A DNA stretch of 64,000 bases from Pectobacterium aroidearum (GCF_041228105.1 NZ_CP166097.1:248001-312000), one strand, 5' to 3'; counted from the stretch's first letter, positions 47,927-60,029 are shown. The notes: generated from the sequence alone by a model not told the origin. Numbers and translations: made by a program.

Positions 47927-49126
47927 TTAGTCGGCAGGCTGTTGTAGCGTGAGCAACAGCCCTTCACGCCGCATTTGCGCCGCTTCATCGGGCAGATGCA
48001 GCCGCTCCAGTGCGTCGGCGCGCCAGGCATAATCATAAGCGTCCGGGCGGAGCTCTAGTGCAGCGCGGAAGGCATCGCTAGCCTGTTGCCATTCGCCGTG
48101 TTTCATCAATAGCTGCCCTAACGTGCTGCTCAACAGCGGCGTAGTGCCATGTTGCTTGGTGTACTGATGCAGTACTTTTTCCAGTTGTTCCGGGTTACCC
48201 GCCTTGAGGCGAGGCATTAGCAGGATCAAACGTTCGTCATATTGACGTTTGAGACCGTCGAGAATGATCTTCTGGGCCGTATCGTGATCGTCACACTCGA
48301 TTAAATGCTCAGCCATCGCGACCTGAAGCGGGATCTCATGGCGTACTTTACGGCTCTGATTATTCCACCATGATTTCAGCCCTTCGCTGCCGCCGTCTGC
48401 CATCGCCTGATTCATCAGGCCGATATAGGCCTGCTGTTGCAGATCCAGCAAACGTGCTTCAGGGTACAGATTGATCTTGCGCATCGCAGGCAGAATATCC
48501 AGCAGCGCACTGTAGGCATGGGTTCGCAGGAAAGCCTGTTCCGCTAAACGCAGCACCTCTGGATGACGGGGCGCAACTTCCAGCAATTTGTCCACGCCGT
48601 GACGCGCCGCATGATCTTCATTACGCGCCAACTGAATACGCACGCGCGTGATATCCACCGGAAGTTGATCGGTATCTGCAACCTCGGCGGCACGCTCCAG
48701 ATATTGCTTGGTGCGGAATTCGTCACCGCGCTGTTGGGCGGCTTCGGCTGCCAGTAAGTAGTTAACCACAGGCTGCTCGGCGTGGTCGGCATTGCGAGTC
48801 AGCAGTTTTTCTACCTGTAAATAATCCCCTTCGGCCAGCTTGAGCAGCGCGGCTTTGGTCTGCTTTCTGGCGCGGGTGCGTTTGCGGCCGAGGAACCAGC
48901 CGCGTGTGCGGGCGCCGGTACGAAAGATTCGGCGGAGCACCCATTCCACCGCCAGAAAGGCGAGGAAAAACAGCACCAGCATAATGACCAGACCGGTCAC
49001 ACTGGTTTGAATATCATAATTATCCGTCTGGATCAGGACGTAGCCTTGGTGACCCGCGACGATCGGGCCGATCACAACGCCTGCGATCAGGATCAGGAAC
49101 AGCAATAAGACTTTCAGCATGCTCAT
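47927..49126 (-). CDS. hemY: HemY, haem-biosynthesis-associated TPR membrane protein
   Basis: 399 residues with two N-terminal membrane segments ([21 protein letters not shown] and [19 protein letters not shown]), then a cytoplasmic or periplasmic TPR-like helical domain. The pattern is the same as E. coli HemY, which shares the hemCDXY operon but is not the protoporphyrinogen oxidase called HemY in Gram-positives. E. coli begins at the second Met here (MLKV); two codons are thus uncertain. ATGA overlap with hemX. Confidence 0.94.
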   Translation of the reverse strand: MSMLKVLLLFLILIAGVVIGPIVAGHQGYVLIQTDNYDIQTSVTGLVIMLVLFFLAFLAVEWVLRRIFRTGARTRGWFLGRKRTRARKQTKAALLKLAEGDYLQVEKLLTRNADHAEQPVVNYLLAAEAAQQRGDEFRTKQYLERAAEVADTDQLPVDITRVRIQLARNEDHAARHGVDKLLEVAPRHPEVLRLAEQAFLRTHAYSALLDILPAMRKINLYPEARLLDLQQQAYIGLMNQAMADGGSEGLKSWWNNQSRKVRHEIPLQVAMAEHLIECDDHDTAQKIILDGLKRQYDERLILLMPRLKAGNPEQLEKVLHQYTKQHGTTPLLSSTLGQLLMKHGEWQQASDAFRAALELRPDAYDYAWRADALERLHLPDEAAQMRREGLLLTLQQPAD

Positions 49127-50247
49127 TCCCCCTGCTGCGTGGCTGGCGCTTGAGCCAGCAGATTACGAACGCGCGTTTGCATCAGTTTTTCCAACAGCGC
49201 CTGACTTTGTAGCTCCATTGGGACATCCAGTGAAACCGACTGCTGGCTTAAGGCATCTAGCTGATCCAAAAAGGCCTGCGTCGTGGGGTCGGTAGTATCG
49301 AAGTAGGCGCGAACCCAGGTGGCGGCTGTTTCCAGCGACTGTTTGTACACTTCATTCTGGTGACGAGGAATGGCCTGTGCGGCAACCAGCAGACGTGAAC
49401 GGATATTCTCACGCAGATATACATCCTGATTCGGTGCCAGCAGCGGTTCGGCAGCGCTGTCGCGGCGACGAATGGTGATAAAATCCGCCATGAAATTGTG
49501 CCAGCTCTTGCTTAGATTCTGTCGCCATTCGCTCAAGGAGGCGGACAGCTCTGTGCTGTTGGCGTCCATCGGCGCTTCATCGGTGTTGTTATCGGCGAGC
49601 TGCAAGTTGTCCAACTGGTCGGTTAGCTGATTCACTTTCAGGATGATGCCGTCGAAATCGACCTGGCTCACGCCTGCCAGCGCGCCGATGTCGCTGGTCA
49701 ATGCGCGGCGGATCTCAATCAGGCTGGGATCGTTCATTTCCGCCAGACTTGCGTCCGCGCTTTTCAGCAACGCACCGGCAGTGGTGACGTCTTTGTCGCT
49801 CCACAGCTTACGTCCTGCCAGTTTCACCAGAAAATCCGCCTGAGCGATCAGCCAGGTATTGGTGTCATGGCTGGAAAGTGCCGCCAGCTTATCGCGCAGT
49901 TCATCTGACTGACGCGTTAACGCCTCAAGACGCTGTGCGGCCGTGTCCTGCGCTTTGCTTTGCTGCTGCTGAGCGTCCTGCCACTGCTCTTGTTCTTGCT
50001 TGTGCTGCTGCTGCAAGGCATTTAACTGTGCTTCCAGACGTTGAAGCGTGGCGGTTTCCCGCTGCGCCTGCTGGTGTCCGTGGTAATACAGTCCCGCGCC
50101 TATCGCCAGCGCAATCACAATGGCAATCGCTCCCAGCACGGCACCACTGCGTTTGGGTTGCGGTGCGGGATCTTGCTGCTGATGCGCGGGTTCAACCCGT
50201 TCAGCAACCTCGTCGGATGGAGCTGTGGGGGTATTGTGTTCCGTCAT
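49123..50247 (-). CDS. hemX: HemX membrane protein
   Basis: 374 residues from [10 protein letters not shown], matching the E. coli MTEQ start; an ATG five codons upstream is possible. One membrane segment at about 37-57 ([20 protein letters not shown]), then a Gln-rich coiled coil, then a conserved domain with [26 protein letters not shown] and [24 protein letters not shown]. It was once labelled uroporphyrinogen methyltransferase, but no SAM-binding motif is visible; likely a scaffold for haem synthesis. Confidence 0.94.
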   Translation of the reverse strand: MTEHNTPTAPSDEVAERVEPAHQQQDPAPQPKRSGAVLGAIAIVIALAIGAGLYYHGHQQAQRETATLQRLEAQLNALQQQHKQEQEQWQDAQQQQSKAQDTAAQRLEALTRQSDELRDKLAALSSHDTNTWLIAQADFLVKLAGRKLWSDKDVTTAGALLKSADASLAEMNDPSLIEIRRALTSDIGALAGVSQVDFDGIILKVNQLTDQLDNLQLADNNTDEAPMDANSTELSASLSEWRQNLSKSWHNFMADFITIRRRDSAAEPLLAPNQDVYLRENIRSRLLVAAQAIPRHQNEVYKQSLETAATWVRAYFDTTDPTTQAFLDQLDALSQQSVSLDVPMELQSQALLEKLMQTRVRNLLAQAPATQQGE

Positions 50248-50270
50248 AATGGTACATCCCATGATCAGGT

Positions 50271-51011
50271 TTATTGTAGTGCGCGCACGAGCGCATCGTT
50301 ATCGGCGTTATCGGCGACCCGGATATCGCGCCAGCCAAGCTGACGAGCCTGTTCTGCCAGTCGTTCACTGACGACGATCAAGCGGCAGCCGAGTAACCAG
50401 GAAGCCCGATAGTAATCAGGTACTAAAGTATAGATCCGTTGTAGCATTTCTCCGCTGGTGATCACCAGTTTGTCGATGCCTATTTGTTGCCAGTGGCGGC
50501 TTTGCTCCGGCCCATCATAATGAACGTCTCTGCGCTGATAGCATTCGCAGTAGGTCACCTGCACGCCGCGTTCAGTTAGCGTTTCTCCCAGCAATTCCCT
50601 GCCGCCGTTGCCGCGCAGTAATAGTGCGCGCTTGCCGGAAATATTTTGCAGTTCAGGTAGTTGTAGGAGCGTTTCGCTGGTTTCGCGTTCGGGAGGGTAG
50701 ATGACCGGATGGGCGCTGGTTTTATGCAGCGCCAGTGCCGTGGTGCGCCCAATCGCATAATAAGCGAGATGGGCAGGCCAACCGATGCCCGCACGCGCCA
50801 GCATCGGATCGGCGTAATGAATCGCATGTTGTGAGAGCGCAAACACCAGATCGTCGGCGCGCAGCGTCTGTAATAGTGCTGGCAAGCTGGCAAGTTCTCG
50901 TCCGGGTGAAAACTCGATCAGCGGGCTGTGCCAGGCGTTATAGCCAAGCTTTCTTAAACGGGTCACCAGTTGTTCGCCAGTTGGTGACGGACGGGTAACC
51001 AGAATTGTCAT
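50271..51011 (-). CDS. hemD: Uroporphyrinogen-III synthase
   Basis: 246 residues, same as E. coli. Closes hydroxymethylbilane to uroporphyrinogen III with inversion of ring D. Two-lobed Rossmann-like HemD fold: [50 protein letters not shown] and [10 protein letters not shown], and [11 protein letters not shown]. It overlaps hemC by ATGA. Confidence 0.95.
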   Translation of the reverse strand: MTILVTRPSPTGEQLVTRLRKLGYNAWHSPLIEFSPGRELASLPALLQTLRADDLVFALSQHAIHYADPMLARAGIGWPAHLAYYAIGRTTALALHKTSAHPVIYPPERETSETLLQLPELQNISGKRALLLRGNGGRELLGETLTERGVQVTYCECYQRRDVHYDGPEQSRHWQQIGIDKLVITSGEMLQRIYTLVPDYYRASWLLGCRLIVVSERLAEQARQLGWRDIRVADNADNDALVRALQ

Positions 51012-51949
51012 GATGAGCTCGACTCGTGATAAACGGCCTGAAGGATGGCGCTTGCCCCTTTTGCTAACAGCTCTTCAGCCAGTGCGATGCCGATTTGTTC
51101 GGCGTCGGAGACGTTTCCTCTACGTTCACCGACGATCATTTGGCTACCGTCCGGGGCGCCAACCAGCGCACGTAACCACAGTGTATCGTCTTCCAGTTCG
51201 GCATAGCTGCCAATCGGCACCTGACAGCCACCTTCAAGGCGCACATTCATGGCGCGTTCAGCCTGGACGCGGGCAGCGGTCGCGGGGTGATTGAGTGGGG
51301 CAAGGAGTTGGCGAATACGATCGTCATTTAAACGGCATTCGATGCCGATAGCACCTTGTCCGACAGCGGGCAGAGATTCTTCCGGGCTCAGCGCACAGCG
51401 GATGCGTTCTTCAAGGCCGAGGCGTTTCAAACCCGCGACGGCAAGGATAATGGCGTCATACTCGCCGTTGTCCAGTTTTGCCAGACGCGTTCCGACATTG
51501 CCGCGCAAATCACGAATCACCAGATCGGGGCGTCGGGCGCGCAGCTGACATTGGCGACGCAGGCTGGACGTGCCGACACAGCTGCCTTCCGGTAAGTGTT
51601 CGAGGCTGTCGTAACGGTTGGAAACGAATGCGTCGCGCGGGTCATCGCGTTCGCAAATGGTAGTCAGGCCGAGGCCATCCGGGAATTCAACGGGCACATC
51701 TTTCATGGAATGGACGGCAATATCAGCGCGCCCTTCAAGCAGCGCCAATTCCAGCTCTTTAACAAACAATCCCTTACCGCCGACCTTTGCCAGTGGCGTA
51801 TCCAGGATGATGTCGCCGCGGGTCACCATCGGCACCAGCTCCACGTGTAAATCCGGGTAGAGGTGATTCAGACACTGCTGAACATATCGTGCTTGCCACA
51901 GGGCGAGCGGGCTTTGTCGGGTGGCAATTCTAATAATATTGGCTAACAT
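51008..51949 (-). CDS. hemC: Porphobilinogen deaminase (hydroxymethylbilane synthase)
   Basis: 313 residues as in E. coli. Joins four porphobilinogens on a dipyrromethane cofactor bound to the cysteine in [14 protein letters not shown]. Seen also: [35 protein letters not shown] and [19 protein letters not shown]. The start [14 protein letters not shown] aligns with the E. coli [14 protein letters not shown]; thirteen upstream codons are not used. Divergent from cyaA. Confidence 0.97.
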   Translation of the reverse strand: MLANIIRIATRQSPLALWQARYVQQCLNHLYPDLHVELVPMVTRGDIILDTPLAKVGGKGLFVKELELALLEGRADIAVHSMKDVPVEFPDGLGLTTICERDDPRDAFVSNRYDSLEHLPEGSCVGTSSLRRQCQLRARRPDLVIRDLRGNVGTRLAKLDNGEYDAIILAVAGLKRLGLEERIRCALSPEESLPAVGQGAIGIECRLNDDRIRQLLAPLNHPATAARVQAERAMNVRLEGGCQVPIGSYAELEDDTLWLRALVGAPDGSQMIVGERRGNVSDAEQIGIALAEELLAKGASAILQAVYHESSSS

Positions 51950-52283
51950 GCTTGATACCGTTTTTATCATTTTCCGCCATCGTATCATTGATGGTGCGTT
52001 GGTGTCAGGTTGTGGGCATTAGCGGTGCGCCTTTTAAAACGGTCTGAAATTCGGGTGCCGCATACATAGATAAGAGACCGTGCTGATGCAGTCGGGTAGG
52101 TAAATTCGTAATAAAGCAAGATAGATAAGTCTAACTTTCTTTACTTTCTTTACGCCCATTCAGCAAGGTGTTAAATTGATCACGTTTCCAGCAATAATTC
52201 GCTAAACATTCTTCTAATTTCATCATGGCGGATTTGGAACACGGGGTTTTTCTAGGCACTGGGATAAATCAGGCGAAACTGTC
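51950..52283. promoter_or_regulatory. hemC-cyaA divergent control region with CRP site
   Basis: 334 bases without a gene. TGTTA-AATTGA-TCACG at 52169-52184 matches the CRP consensus TGTGA-N6-TCACA and is nearly the sequence of the CRP operator at the E. coli cyaA P2 promoter, where cAMP-CRP represses cyaA. No other regulatory structure is clear. Confidence 0.8.
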
Positions 52284-54839
52284 TTGTACTTCTACATCGA
52301 GACTTTGAAGCAAAGACTGGATGCGATCAACCAACTGCGTGTTGACCGTGCTCTGGGAGCAATGAAGCCAGCTTTTCAGCAGGTTTACAGTCTTCTGCCC
52401 ATTTTATTACATCATCATCACCCGTTGATGCCCGGCTACCTTGAAGGCAAGGTGCCTCATGGTATCTGTACTCACACGCCTGATGAAAAACAACAACAGT
52501 ACCTGGATGGCATTGCGCTGCGCTGGGGTCAGTTTGATTGTTCTCATCCGCAGGGCGAACTGCCGATCACGGGCATCTATTCAATGGGAAGCACCTCGTC
52601 TATCGGGCAGAGCTGTAGCTCCGATCTCGATATCTGGGTGTGTCACCAATCCTGGCTGGACAGCGAAGAACGCCAGCTCCTACAGAAGAAATGTACGCTG
52701 CTGGAGCAGTGGGCTGCGGCGCAAGGCGCTGAGGTCAGCTTCTTCCTGATGGATGAGAGCCGTTTCCGCCACAATGAAAGTGGCAGCCTGAGCGGTGAAG
52801 ACTGCGGCACCACGCAGCATATTCTGTTACTCGACGAATTCTACCGTACCGCTGTGCGTATGGCGGGTAAACGCATTCTGTGGAACATGGTGCCAGTCGA
52901 AGAAGAATCTCACTACGACGAATATGTGCTGTCGCTGTACTCTCAGGGGGCGCTGGCACCTAACGAGTGGATGGATTTAGGCGGTTTAAGTACGCTGTCG
53001 GCAGAAGAGTATTTTGGCGCAAGCCTTTGGCAGCTCTATAAAAGCATCGATTCTCCCTATAAAGCCGTACTGAAAACGCTGCTGCTGGAAGCCTATTCCT
53101 GGGAATACCCGGATACCAGCCTGCTGTCGACCGAGATTAAAAAGCGCCTGCATGATGGCGAAATCGTGTCTTTCGGACTTGATCCTTACTGCATGATGTT
53201 AGATCGCGTGACGCACTATCTGACGGCGATTAACGATCCCACGCGCCTCGATCTGGCGCGTCGATGTTTCTACTTAAAAGTGTGTGAAAAGCTCTCGCGG
53301 GAACAAGCCTGCGTCGGCTGGCGTCGCCAGATTCTGAGCCAACTGGTGCAAGAATGGGGATGGAGCGACGAACATCTGGCCATGCTGGATAACCGCGCTA
53401 ACTGGAAAATCGAACAAGTACGCGAAGCGCATAATGAACTGCTGGATGCGATGATGCAGACCTATCGCAACCTGATTCGCTTCGCCCGCCGTAATAATCT
53501 GAGCGTCAGCGCCAGCCCGCAGGATATCGGTGTGTTGACCCGTAAACTGTATGCCGCGTTTGAAGCGCTGCCGGGCAAAGTTACCCTGCTGAATCCACAA
53601 ATCTCGCCCGATTTGTCTGAACCGAACTTAACCTTTATCTATGTTCCGCCGGGTCGCGCGAACCGTTCCGGCTGGTACCTGTACAATCAGGCGCCGTCGA
53701 TGGATGCGATCATCAGCCATCAGCCGCTGGAATATAACCGCTATCTGAACAAGCTAGTGGCGTGGGCGTATTTCAATGGCCTGCTAACGCCAAGCACGCG
53801 TCTGTACATTAAAGGCAATGAGCTGTGCGATATCACGCGCCTGCAAGCGCTGGTGGACGATGTCGCCAGCCATTTCCCGCTGCGCCTGCCTGCACCAACG
53901 CCGAAAGCGCTGTACAGCCCGTGTGAAATTCGTCATCTGGCGATTATCGTCAATCTGGAACACGATCCGACGGCGGCCTTCCGCAATCAGGTGGTGCATT
54001 TCGACTTCCGTCATCTGGATGTCTTTAGCTTCGGCCAGCAGCAGCAGTGTCTGGTCGGCAGTATCGACCTGCTGTATCGCAACTCGTGGAACGAAGTGCG
54101 TACCCTGCATTTCAGCGGCGAGCAGGCGGTGTTGGAAGCGCTGAAAACCATTCTGGGCAAAATGCACCAGGATGCGGCGCTGCCGGAATCATTGGAAGTA
54201 TTCTGCTACAGCCAGCATCTGCGCGGGTTGATTCGTACCCGTGTGCAGCAACTGGTGTCCGAATGCATTGAGCTGCGCCTGACCAGCACGCGTCAGGAGC
54301 CGGGTCGCTTCAAAGCGGTGAAAGTGGCGGGTCAAACCTGGGGCTTGTTCTTCGAGCGGCTGAGCGTGTCGGTGCAGAAGCTGGAAAATGCGGTCGAGTT
54401 TTATGGCGCAATTTCCAACAACAAGCTGCAAGGCCAACCGGTTCAGGTTGAAACTAACCATGTACATTTACCGCCGGTGGTGGATGGCGTCGCCAGCGAA
54501 GGGATCATCCAATTCTTCTTTGAAGATCTGACAGAAAATCAGGGCTTTAATATCTATATTCTGGATGAATCGAATCGCGTTGAGGTGTATCACCACTGTG
54601 AAGGCAGTAAAGAAGAACTGGTGCGCGATGTCAGTCGCTTCTATTCATCGTCGCACGATCGCTTTACTTACGGTTCCAGCTTTATCAATTTCAACCTGCC
54701 GCAGTTCTACCAAATCGTGCAGTTGGACGGCCGTACGCAGGTGATCCCGTTCCGTAGCAGCGCGCTTTCTCATCTGTGCATTACGCCAGTTGTGGATGAT
54801 GAAGTGATGACAATGAAGCAGCGGCTGCAAATCTTATAA
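52284..54839 (+). CDS. cyaA: Class I adenylate cyclase
   Basis: Makes cAMP from ATP in response to phosphorylated EIIA-Glc. 851 residues (E. coli 848). The catalytic N-terminal half has the nucleotidyltransferase motif [20 protein letters not shown] near 110-130 and [12 protein letters not shown]; the C-terminal half (regulatory) has [25 protein letters not shown]. The start is TTG, as in E. coli cyaA, where it limits expression of a toxic activity. The final 20 residues ([20 protein letters not shown]) differ from the E. coli tail. Confidence 0.97.
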   Translation: MYFYIETLKQRLDAINQLRVDRALGAMKPAFQQVYSLLPILLHHHHPLMPGYLEGKVPHGICTHTPDEKQQQYLDGIALRWGQFDCSHPQGELPITGIYSMGSTSSIGQSCSSDLDIWVCHQSWLDSEERQLLQKKCTLLEQWAAAQGAEVSFFLMDESRFRHNESGSLSGEDCGTTQHILLLDEFYRTAVRMAGKRILWNMVPVEEESHYDEYVLSLYSQGALAPNEWMDLGGLSTLSAEEYFGASLWQLYKSIDSPYKAVLKTLLLEAYSWEYPDTSLLSTEIKKRLHDGEIVSFGLDPYCMMLDRVTHYLTAINDPTRLDLARRCFYLKVCEKLSREQACVGWRRQILSQLVQEWGWSDEHLAMLDNRANWKIEQVREAHNELLDAMMQTYRNLIRFARRNNLSVSASPQDIGVLTRKLYAAFEALPGKVTLLNPQISPDLSEPNLTFIYVPPGRANRSGWYLYNQAPSMDAIISHQPLEYNRYLNKLVAWAYFNGLLTPSTRLYIKGNELCDITRLQALVDDVASHFPLRLPAPTPKALYSPCEIRHLAIIVNLEHDPTAAFRNQVVHFDFRHLDVFSFGQQQQCLVGSIDLLYRNSWNEVRTLHFSGEQAVLEALKTILGKMHQDAALPESLEVFCYSQHLRGLIRTRVQQLVSECIELRLTSTRQEPGRFKAVKVAGQTWGLFFERLSVSVQKLENAVEFYGAISNNKLQGQPVQVETNHVHLPPVVDGVASEGIIQFFFEDLTENQGFNIYILDESNRVEVYHHCEGSKEELVRDVSRFYSSSHDRFTYGSSFINFNLPQFYQIVQLDGRTQVIPFRSSALSHLCITPVVDDEVMTMKQRLQIL

Positions 54840-54887
54840 CCACTTCCTGATATTCGGCTTTCAGCGCATTCAGAAAAGGATGTATTG

Positions 54888-56095
54888 ATGGATTCGTTGC
54901 AACGCCGAAATCTGATACTGCTGGCGCTCGGACAAGGGCTGACCGGCAGTATTATTTCCCTGATGACGCTATGTTCTACGCTGGTTGGCGTATCCATGAC
55001 GCCTGTTCCACTGCTGACGACATTACCGATTACTGCGACGGTGTGCGGCGCGGCGCTGATGATCTACGCCGTTTCCTCATTGATGACAAAATATGGCAGA
55101 CGTAATGCGTTCATCATCGGCACGCTGCTGGGTCTGGCGGGGGCGCTTCTGGCGGCGCTGGCGATTGTGCTGCACAGCTTCTTCCTCTTTGTGTTCTCGA
55201 CGTTTGTTCTGGGGATGTCCTGTGCCTTCAATCAATATTATCGCTTCGCTGCGGCTGAAATCTTTACTGATAATCAGCAGAAAAATCGTGCCATTTCCTG
55301 GGTGATCAGCGGCGGCATTCTGGGGGGCTTCCTCGGCCCATTTGCGGCGAGCCAATCATCTCAGCTCTGGGCGCCATACCCGTTTTTTGGCAGTTTTATC
55401 GCGGCGGCGTTCATCTGCGTTATCACGTTATTGCTGCTGCTTGGCCTTAAACTGCCTCCGATGTCCGATGTCCGATGTCCGATGTCCGATGTCCGATGTC
55501 CGTTGCCACGGCCAACGCTCAGCGTAGTGAACCGCTATCGTCCATCCTGAAAAGTCGGGCATTTGTCTTGGGAACGGCGAGCTGTTCCGTCGGATTTGTG
55601 GTGATGACGTTATTAATGAATTCAGTGCCGCTGGCGATGCATCAGCACCACTTTTCCGTCAGCCATAGCGCGACGGTGTTGCAATGGCATTTTGTGTCCA
55701 TGTATGCGCCAGCGCTGCTGTTAGTGATGCTGGCGCAACGGCTGACGCCGATTCAGGTTGTGGCGATTGGCATGGCGTGTAACGTGGTGGGCGTGGCGGT
55801 TGCGCTGAGTGGTTTGACGTTCTGGCACTTTCTCTTTGCGCTGGCGCTGTTCGGCATCGGGTGGGCGTTTATGTTTAACGGCGGGACATTTATGCTCAAC
55901 GCGTTTACCCATTCGGTGCATAAATTCCGTTTGCAGGGCATTAATTCGCTGATGATTTACGTCCCTAATGCGTTGGCTTCGCTGTCCGCTGGCAGCCTGA
56001 TGGCGCTGACCAGCGGCTGGCCGCTGGTGAATATGGTCGGTATCGGCATGCTGTTGTTGCTGGTACTGGCACTGTTATTACTGGGACGGCGCTGA
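54888..56095 (+). pseudogene. MFS transporter split by a heptanucleotide repeat frameshift
   Basis: Two frames make up one twelve-segment major facilitator protein of about 400 residues. The first half (54888 to the repeat at 55461; out-of-frame stop at 55548-55550) has six membrane segments and the MFS loop MTKYGRRNAF; the second half, in another frame from the repeat to 56095, has the other six. Six copies of ATGTCCG lie in the central loop. With one, four or seven copies the frames join; with one the loop reads LKLPPMSVATANAQRSEPLS, which looks ancestral. So the gene is off in this sequence, either as a phase variant or a lost gene. Substrate unknown. AAGGA precedes the ATG. Confidence 0.85.
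55461..55502 (+). repeat. (ATGTCCG)6 heptanucleotide tandem repeat
   Basis: Six perfect uninterrupted copies inside the MFS gene. Read in frame they give MSDVRCP per three copies. Seven is not a multiple of three, so slippage by one unit shifts the frame. Confidence 0.97.
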
Positions 56096-56132
56096 GGTAC
56101 GGTGCGCCGCGATGCCATGGGGCATGTGATAA

Positions 56133-56453
56133 TTACTCGAAGCGAACGGTTTCCCCAGCCTGAGCCGAACAGGCGGATGACAGCAGCGCGATAAAGTCTT
56201 CACCGCTGCGATCGCATATCCAGCGTGTTTCCTGACGATTGAAGTGGTAACCGCCTGCTTTGGTCGCCAGCCAGATTTGGTGCAACGGTTCCTGCCGATT
56301 AATCACGATTTTGCTGCCGTTTTCAAAACTCAGCGTCATCACGCCGCCGTTGGTTTCGTAATCAATGTCGGCATCCCCCTCAAACCGATCCAGCGTTTCT
56401 TCCAACTGAAGCATGAGTTCGTCGGCTAATTGGTGGAACTCGCTATCGTTCAT
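56133..56453 (-). CDS. cyaY: Frataxin homologue CyaY
   Basis: 106 residues as in E. coli. Iron-binding modulator of the Isc cysteine desulfurase. The acidic first helix ([29 protein letters not shown]) and sheet motif [26 protein letters not shown] are typical. Divergent from lptM, convergent with the MFS gene, as cyaY lies in E. coli between cyaA and lptM. Confidence 0.96.
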   Translation of the reverse strand: MNDSEFHQLADELMLQLEETLDRFEGDADIDYETNGGVMTLSFENGSKIVINRQEPLHQIWLATKAGGYHFNRQETRWICDRSGEDFIALLSSACSAQAGETVRFE

Positions 56454-56530
56454 TTTCGATTCCTATTGATTTTCATGATCCACCTGCGATTATAGAGAGC
56501 ATACGAGTATTAATGACAGGTCTTAACGTG

Positions 56531-56698
56531 ATGAAGAACGTATTTCGCCAGTTTTTTCTGGTGTTAGCAGTAGTGAGTTTATTCGGTTGTGGCCTGAAAG
56601 GTCCGCTGTATATGCCTGCCGATGGCAAATCCGGTGCGTCAACGACTCAGCAAAATGAGAGCCAGCCGCCGCAAAAGAAAGCGTCAATGCATCCTTAA
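56531..56698 (+). CDS. lptM: LPS translocon maturation lipoprotein LptM (YifL)
   Basis: 55 residues (E. coli 67). Signal peptide with lipobox ending at Cys20 in VSLFGCGLKGPLY, the LptM hallmark; the rest is a short Gln/Pro-rich tail. In E. coli it helps correct disulfide formation of LptD in the outer membrane. ATG at 56531 aligns with the E. coli MKNVF start; six upstream codons are open but not needed. First gene of the dapF operon. Confidence 0.93.
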   Translation: MKNVFRQFFLVLAVVSLFGCGLKGPLYMPADGKSGASTTQQNESQPPQKKASMHP

Positions 56699-56775
56699 TG
56701 TGTGACGACAAGAATATATAACAGGTCACGTAGATGTTTATCGCGCCCGGTTAAGCAAGCGGGGGAGTCAGGATA

Positions 56776-57600
56776 ATGCAGTTCGCTAAGATGCACGGAT
56801 TAGGCAACGATTTCATGGTTGTTGATGCCGTTACGCAAAACGTTTATTTTTCACCCGAATTGATTCGCCGTTTGGCGGATCGGCACTGTGGTGTGGGGTT
56901 TGACCAACTGCTGGTCGTTGAGCCGCCCTACGATCCTGAACTGGATTTTCATTATCGTATTTTTAACGCGGATGGCAGTGAAGTGGCACAGTGCGGTAAC
57001 GGTGCGCGCTGCTTTGCTCGTTTTGTTCGCCTGAAAGGGCTGACCAACAAGCGTGATATCGCCGTCAGTACGCAGACGGGCCGGATGGTGCTGTCTGTGA
57101 CGGATGATGAACTGGTGCGCGTCAACATGGGCGAACCGAATTTCGAGCCGCAACAGGTGCCTTTTCGCGCGGTCAAAGCAGAGAAAACCTACATCATGCG
57201 TGCCGACGAACACACAGTACTTTGCGGCGTGGTGTCGATGGGTAACCCGCACTGTGTGATTCAGGTTGAGGATGTGGACACGGCGAAAGTGGAAACTCTG
57301 GGGCCGCTGTTGGAAAGCCACGAGCGTTTTCCCGAGCGAGCCAACATTGGTTTTATGCAGGTTGTCGACAGCCACACTGTCCGCCTGCGGGTATACGAGC
57401 GCGGTGCGGGAGAAACGCAGGCGTGTGGTAGCGGCGCGTGTGCCGCTGTGGCGGTAGGGATCCAGCAGGGACTATTGTCCGCGAACGTTCGCGTGTCTCT
57501 GCCGGGAGGGGATTTGGATATCCAGTGGGATGGGCCAGGACATCCGTTATTCATGACCGGGCCTGCAACGCATGTCTACGATGGATTTATTCATTTATGA
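56776..57600 (+). CDS. dapF: Diaminopimelate epimerase
   Basis: PLP-independent racemase making meso-DAP for lysine and peptidoglycan. 274 residues as in E. coli. The two catalytic cysteines are in [10 protein letters not shown] and [30 protein letters not shown] is the family start. Its stop overlaps the ATG of yigA (ATGA). Confidence 0.97.
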   Translation: MQFAKMHGLGNDFMVVDAVTQNVYFSPELIRRLADRHCGVGFDQLLVVEPPYDPELDFHYRIFNADGSEVAQCGNGARCFARFVRLKGLTNKRDIAVSTQTGRMVLSVTDDELVRVNMGEPNFEPQQVPFRAVKAEKTYIMRADEHTVLCGVVSMGNPHCVIQVEDVDTAKVETLGPLLESHERFPERANIGFMQVVDSHTVRLRVYERGAGETQACGSGACAAVAVGIQQGLLSANVRVSLPGGDLDIQWDGPGHPLFMTGPATHVYDGFIHL

Positions 57601-58301
57601 AGAATGTCGAGGAACAGGCAGAGCGCGAGATCGCACTCAGTGACGAGATGGTTTTGCAGTTCCTGCAACAGAATCCCGATTTTTTTATCCGCAATGCGCG
57701 TCCCGTCGAGCAGATGCGCATTCCTCACCCCGTCAGGGGAACCGTGTCGCTGGTAGAATGGCAACTGGCGCGTCAGCGTAACCACATTACTCAGCTTGAG
57801 GAAGAGATCACGCTGTTGATGGAACAGGCGGGGGCGAATGAAGCGTTGTTCAATCGCCTGCTTGGGTTACAGACTGAATTGGCATCGGCGGATAGCCTGA
57901 CGGACATGTTGGATCGGTTGCAGCGCTGGGCGCGTCAGCTTGGTCTGGCGGGGGCGACGGTTCGTCTGTTCAGCGATAAATGGCGCATTGGCGCGCCGTC
58001 TGGTTTTACCCACCTCGGGCTAAACCGCACCACGTTTGAGCCGCTGCGCATTCAGCGTTTCGGGCAAAGTAACCACTATCTTGGCAGCCTGAACGGGCCG
58101 GAACTGCTGCTCCTGCTGCCGCAGGCCAGGCAGGTTGGGTCGGTTGCGCTGTCGTTGATGGGCAATAATCACGATTTGGGCGTGCTGATTTTCAGTAGCC
58201 GTGACACCCATCATTATCAGGATGGCATGGGGACCGTACTGCTTCAGCAAATGGCCATGATGCTGCCGGCGATGCTGGCGCGCTGGGTTGAGCGGGTATG
58301 A
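57597..58301 (+). CDS. yigA: DUF484 family protein YigA
   Basis: 234 residues. The N terminus has [15 protein letters not shown], typical of DUF484, then a coiled stretch and a GAF-like domain to the end. Function unknown; it is kept between dapF and xerC in many gammaproteobacteria. The start at 57597 overlaps dapF by four bases and the stop overlaps xerC by four, so translation of the three is coupled. Confidence 0.93.
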   Translation: MKNVEEQAEREIALSDEMVLQFLQQNPDFFIRNARPVEQMRIPHPVRGTVSLVEWQLARQRNHITQLEEEITLLMEQAGANEALFNRLLGLQTELASADSLTDMLDRLQRWARQLGLAGATVRLFSDKWRIGAPSGFTHLGLNRTTFEPLRIQRFGQSNHYLGSLNGPELLLLLPQARQVGSVALSLMGNNHDLGVLIFSSRDTHHYQDGMGTVLLQQMAMMLPAMLARWVERV

Positions 58302-59233
58302 GTCGACAGCCTGCGTCGCCGGAGGCCCCTTCTTCTTCGCTCTTACAAGCCGATGTTGATGCTTTCCTGCGCTATCTGAAAGTGGAGCGTCAGCTTAGTC
58401 CGCTCACGCAGACCAGCTATTTGCGCCAATTGTCCGCGGTTATCACGATACTCTCCGCGGCGAGTGTGGTTGACTGGCGTAAGCTGGACGCCGCTGGCGT
58501 ACGTTCCGTGGTGTCCCGCAGCAAGCGTGATGGGCTGCATTCAGGCAGTTTGGCACTGCGCCTATCGGCATTACGCAGCTTTCTCGACTGGATGGTGTCA
58601 CGCGGTGTGCTGACGGCGAACCCGGCGAAAGGAATATCCACGCCGAGAGCCGGGCGTCCATTACCCAAGAATATGGATGTGGATGAGATGGATCGTCTGC
58701 TGGATATCGATCTGGACGATCCCCTCGCGGTGCGCGACCGCACGATGCTGGAAGTGATGTACGGTGCGGGGCTGCGTCTGGCGGAACTGGTCGGTATGGA
58801 CTGTCAGCATATCGATCTGGCAAGCGGTGAAGTTTGGGTCATGGGGAAAGGCAGTAAAGAGCGCAAATTGCCGATAGGAAAAACGGCGGTAACCTGGCTG
58901 GAACGCTGGCTGGCGTTGCGTGAACTGTTTGGCCCACAGGATGATGCCGTGTTTATCTCCAATCAGGGGCGACGCATCTCGATGCGTAACGTACAGAAGC
59001 GTTTTGCCGAGTGGGGGATTAAGCAGGGTGTGAATAGCCATGTTCATCCGCACAAGCTGCGCCACTCTTTTGCGACGCACATGCTGGAATCCAGCGGGGA
59101 TTTACGGGCGGTACAAGAGCTGCTGGGCCACGCTAATCTGTCCACGACACAGATCTATACCCATCTTGATTTTCAACATTTAGCCTCCGTGTACGATGCT
59201 GCGCATCCACGCGCCAAACGAGGGAAACCCTGA
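58298..59233 (+). CDS. xerC: Site-specific tyrosine recombinase XerC
   Basis: Resolves chromosome dimers at dif with XerD. 311 residues, about 13 more than E. coli XerC, the extra lying at the N terminus ([14 protein letters not shown]). SAM-like N-terminal core domain at about 18-100, catalytic domain with Arg in [24 protein letters not shown], and the nucleophile Tyr in [11 protein letters not shown]. Overlaps yigB by one base. Confidence 0.97.
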   Translation: MSRQPASPEAPSSSLLQADVDAFLRYLKVERQLSPLTQTSYLRQLSAVITILSAASVVDWRKLDAAGVRSVVSRSKRDGLHSGSLALRLSALRSFLDWMVSRGVLTANPAKGISTPRAGRPLPKNMDVDEMDRLLDIDLDDPLAVRDRTMLEVMYGAGLRLAELVGMDCQHIDLASGEVWVMGKGSKERKLPIGKTAVTWLERWLALRELFGPQDDAVFISNQGRRISMRNVQKRFAEWGIKQGVNSHVHPHKLRHSFATHMLESSGDLRAVQELLGHANLSTTQIYTHLDFQHLASVYDAAHPRAKRGKP

Positions 59234-59949
59234 TGCATTTTTACCGATCTCTTGGCCCGATCCGTGCGATCACGTTCGATCTGGATGACACGCTGTACGA
59301 CAATGCGGACGTCATCCGGCGCACAGGACAAGAGTCAATTCGCTTCCTACAAGAATACCATCCTGCACTTCGTGACTTTCAGGCGGATGATTTCCAAAAC
59401 TTACGCCAGATCTTGCTTGAGCGTGAACCTGATATCTATCACGACGTCACTGAATGGCGTCGCCGTGCGGCTGAGCTGGCAATGTTAGAACGTGGGCTGA
59501 GTACGGCAGAAGCTAAAGAGGGTGCCAAGGCGGCAATGGAAAATTTTGCCAACTGGCGTAGTCAAATAACGATTACGGAAGAGACGCACCAGACGTTGGC
59601 AGCGTTAGCCGAGAAAGTGCCGCTGGCCGCCATCACCAACGGTAATGCTGAGCCGCACCGCTTTGGCCTTGAGCGCTATTTTTCATTTATTCTGCGCGCT
59701 GGCCCGCACGGTCGCGCCAAACCGTTTGATGACATGTACCATCTGGCAGCGGAAAAGCTCAATCTGCCTTTGCATGAGATCCTACATGTGGGTGACGATC
59801 TTACGACCGATGTCGCGGGGTCGATCCGCTGCGGCATGCAGGCCTGCTGGATTAACTTGCGTGAAGGCAGCCTAACGCAGATTGGGGATGCCCGACTGCT
59901 GCCGCATATTGAAATTTCGCGGTTGGCATCGCTGTCGGCGTTGTTATAA
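59233..59949 (+). CDS. yigB: HAD-family FMN/5-amino-6-(5-phosphoribitylamino)uracil phosphatase YigB
   Basis: 238 residues. HAD motif [13 protein letters not shown] with nucleophile and acid Asp, motif [21 protein letters not shown], motif III Lys in [10 protein letters not shown], motif [14 protein letters not shown]. The E. coli protein hydrolyses FMN and the riboflavin precursor phosphate. Last gene of the lptM-dapF-yigA-xerC-yigB operon. Confidence 0.94.
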   Translation: MHFYRSLGPIRAITFDLDDTLYDNADVIRRTGQESIRFLQEYHPALRDFQADDFQNLRQILLEREPDIYHDVTEWRRRAAELAMLERGLSTAEAKEGAKAAMENFANWRSQITITEETHQTLAALAEKVPLAAITNGNAEPHRFGLERYFSFILRAGPHGRAKPFDDMYHLAAEKLNLPLHEILHVGDDLTTDVAGSIRCGMQACWINLREGSLTQIGDARLLPHIEISRLASLSALL

Positions 59950-59962
59950 TCACTGCATTAAT

Positions 59963-59978
59963 CTGTATAAATCACCAG
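59963..59978. promoter_or_regulatory. LexA (SOS) box of uvrD
   Basis: CTGTATAAATCACCAG, 52 bases before uvrD. It fits CTGT-N8-(A)CAG with the same CCAG ending as the known E. coli uvrD SOS box. Confidence 0.8.
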
Positions 59979-60029
59979 TGGAAATGCCCTTGTCGATGCG
60001 GCGTTTCCCTCACCGGATAACCCGTACCT

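Noticed and set aside
49123..50247. HemX as uroporphyrinogen-III C-methyltransferase
   Set aside because: No SAM-binding or CobA-type motif can be seen; the protein is a membrane-anchored coiled-coil protein.
55461..55502. CRISPR-like repeat
   Set aside because: Seven-base units are directly adjacent without spacers; it is a simple sequence repeat.
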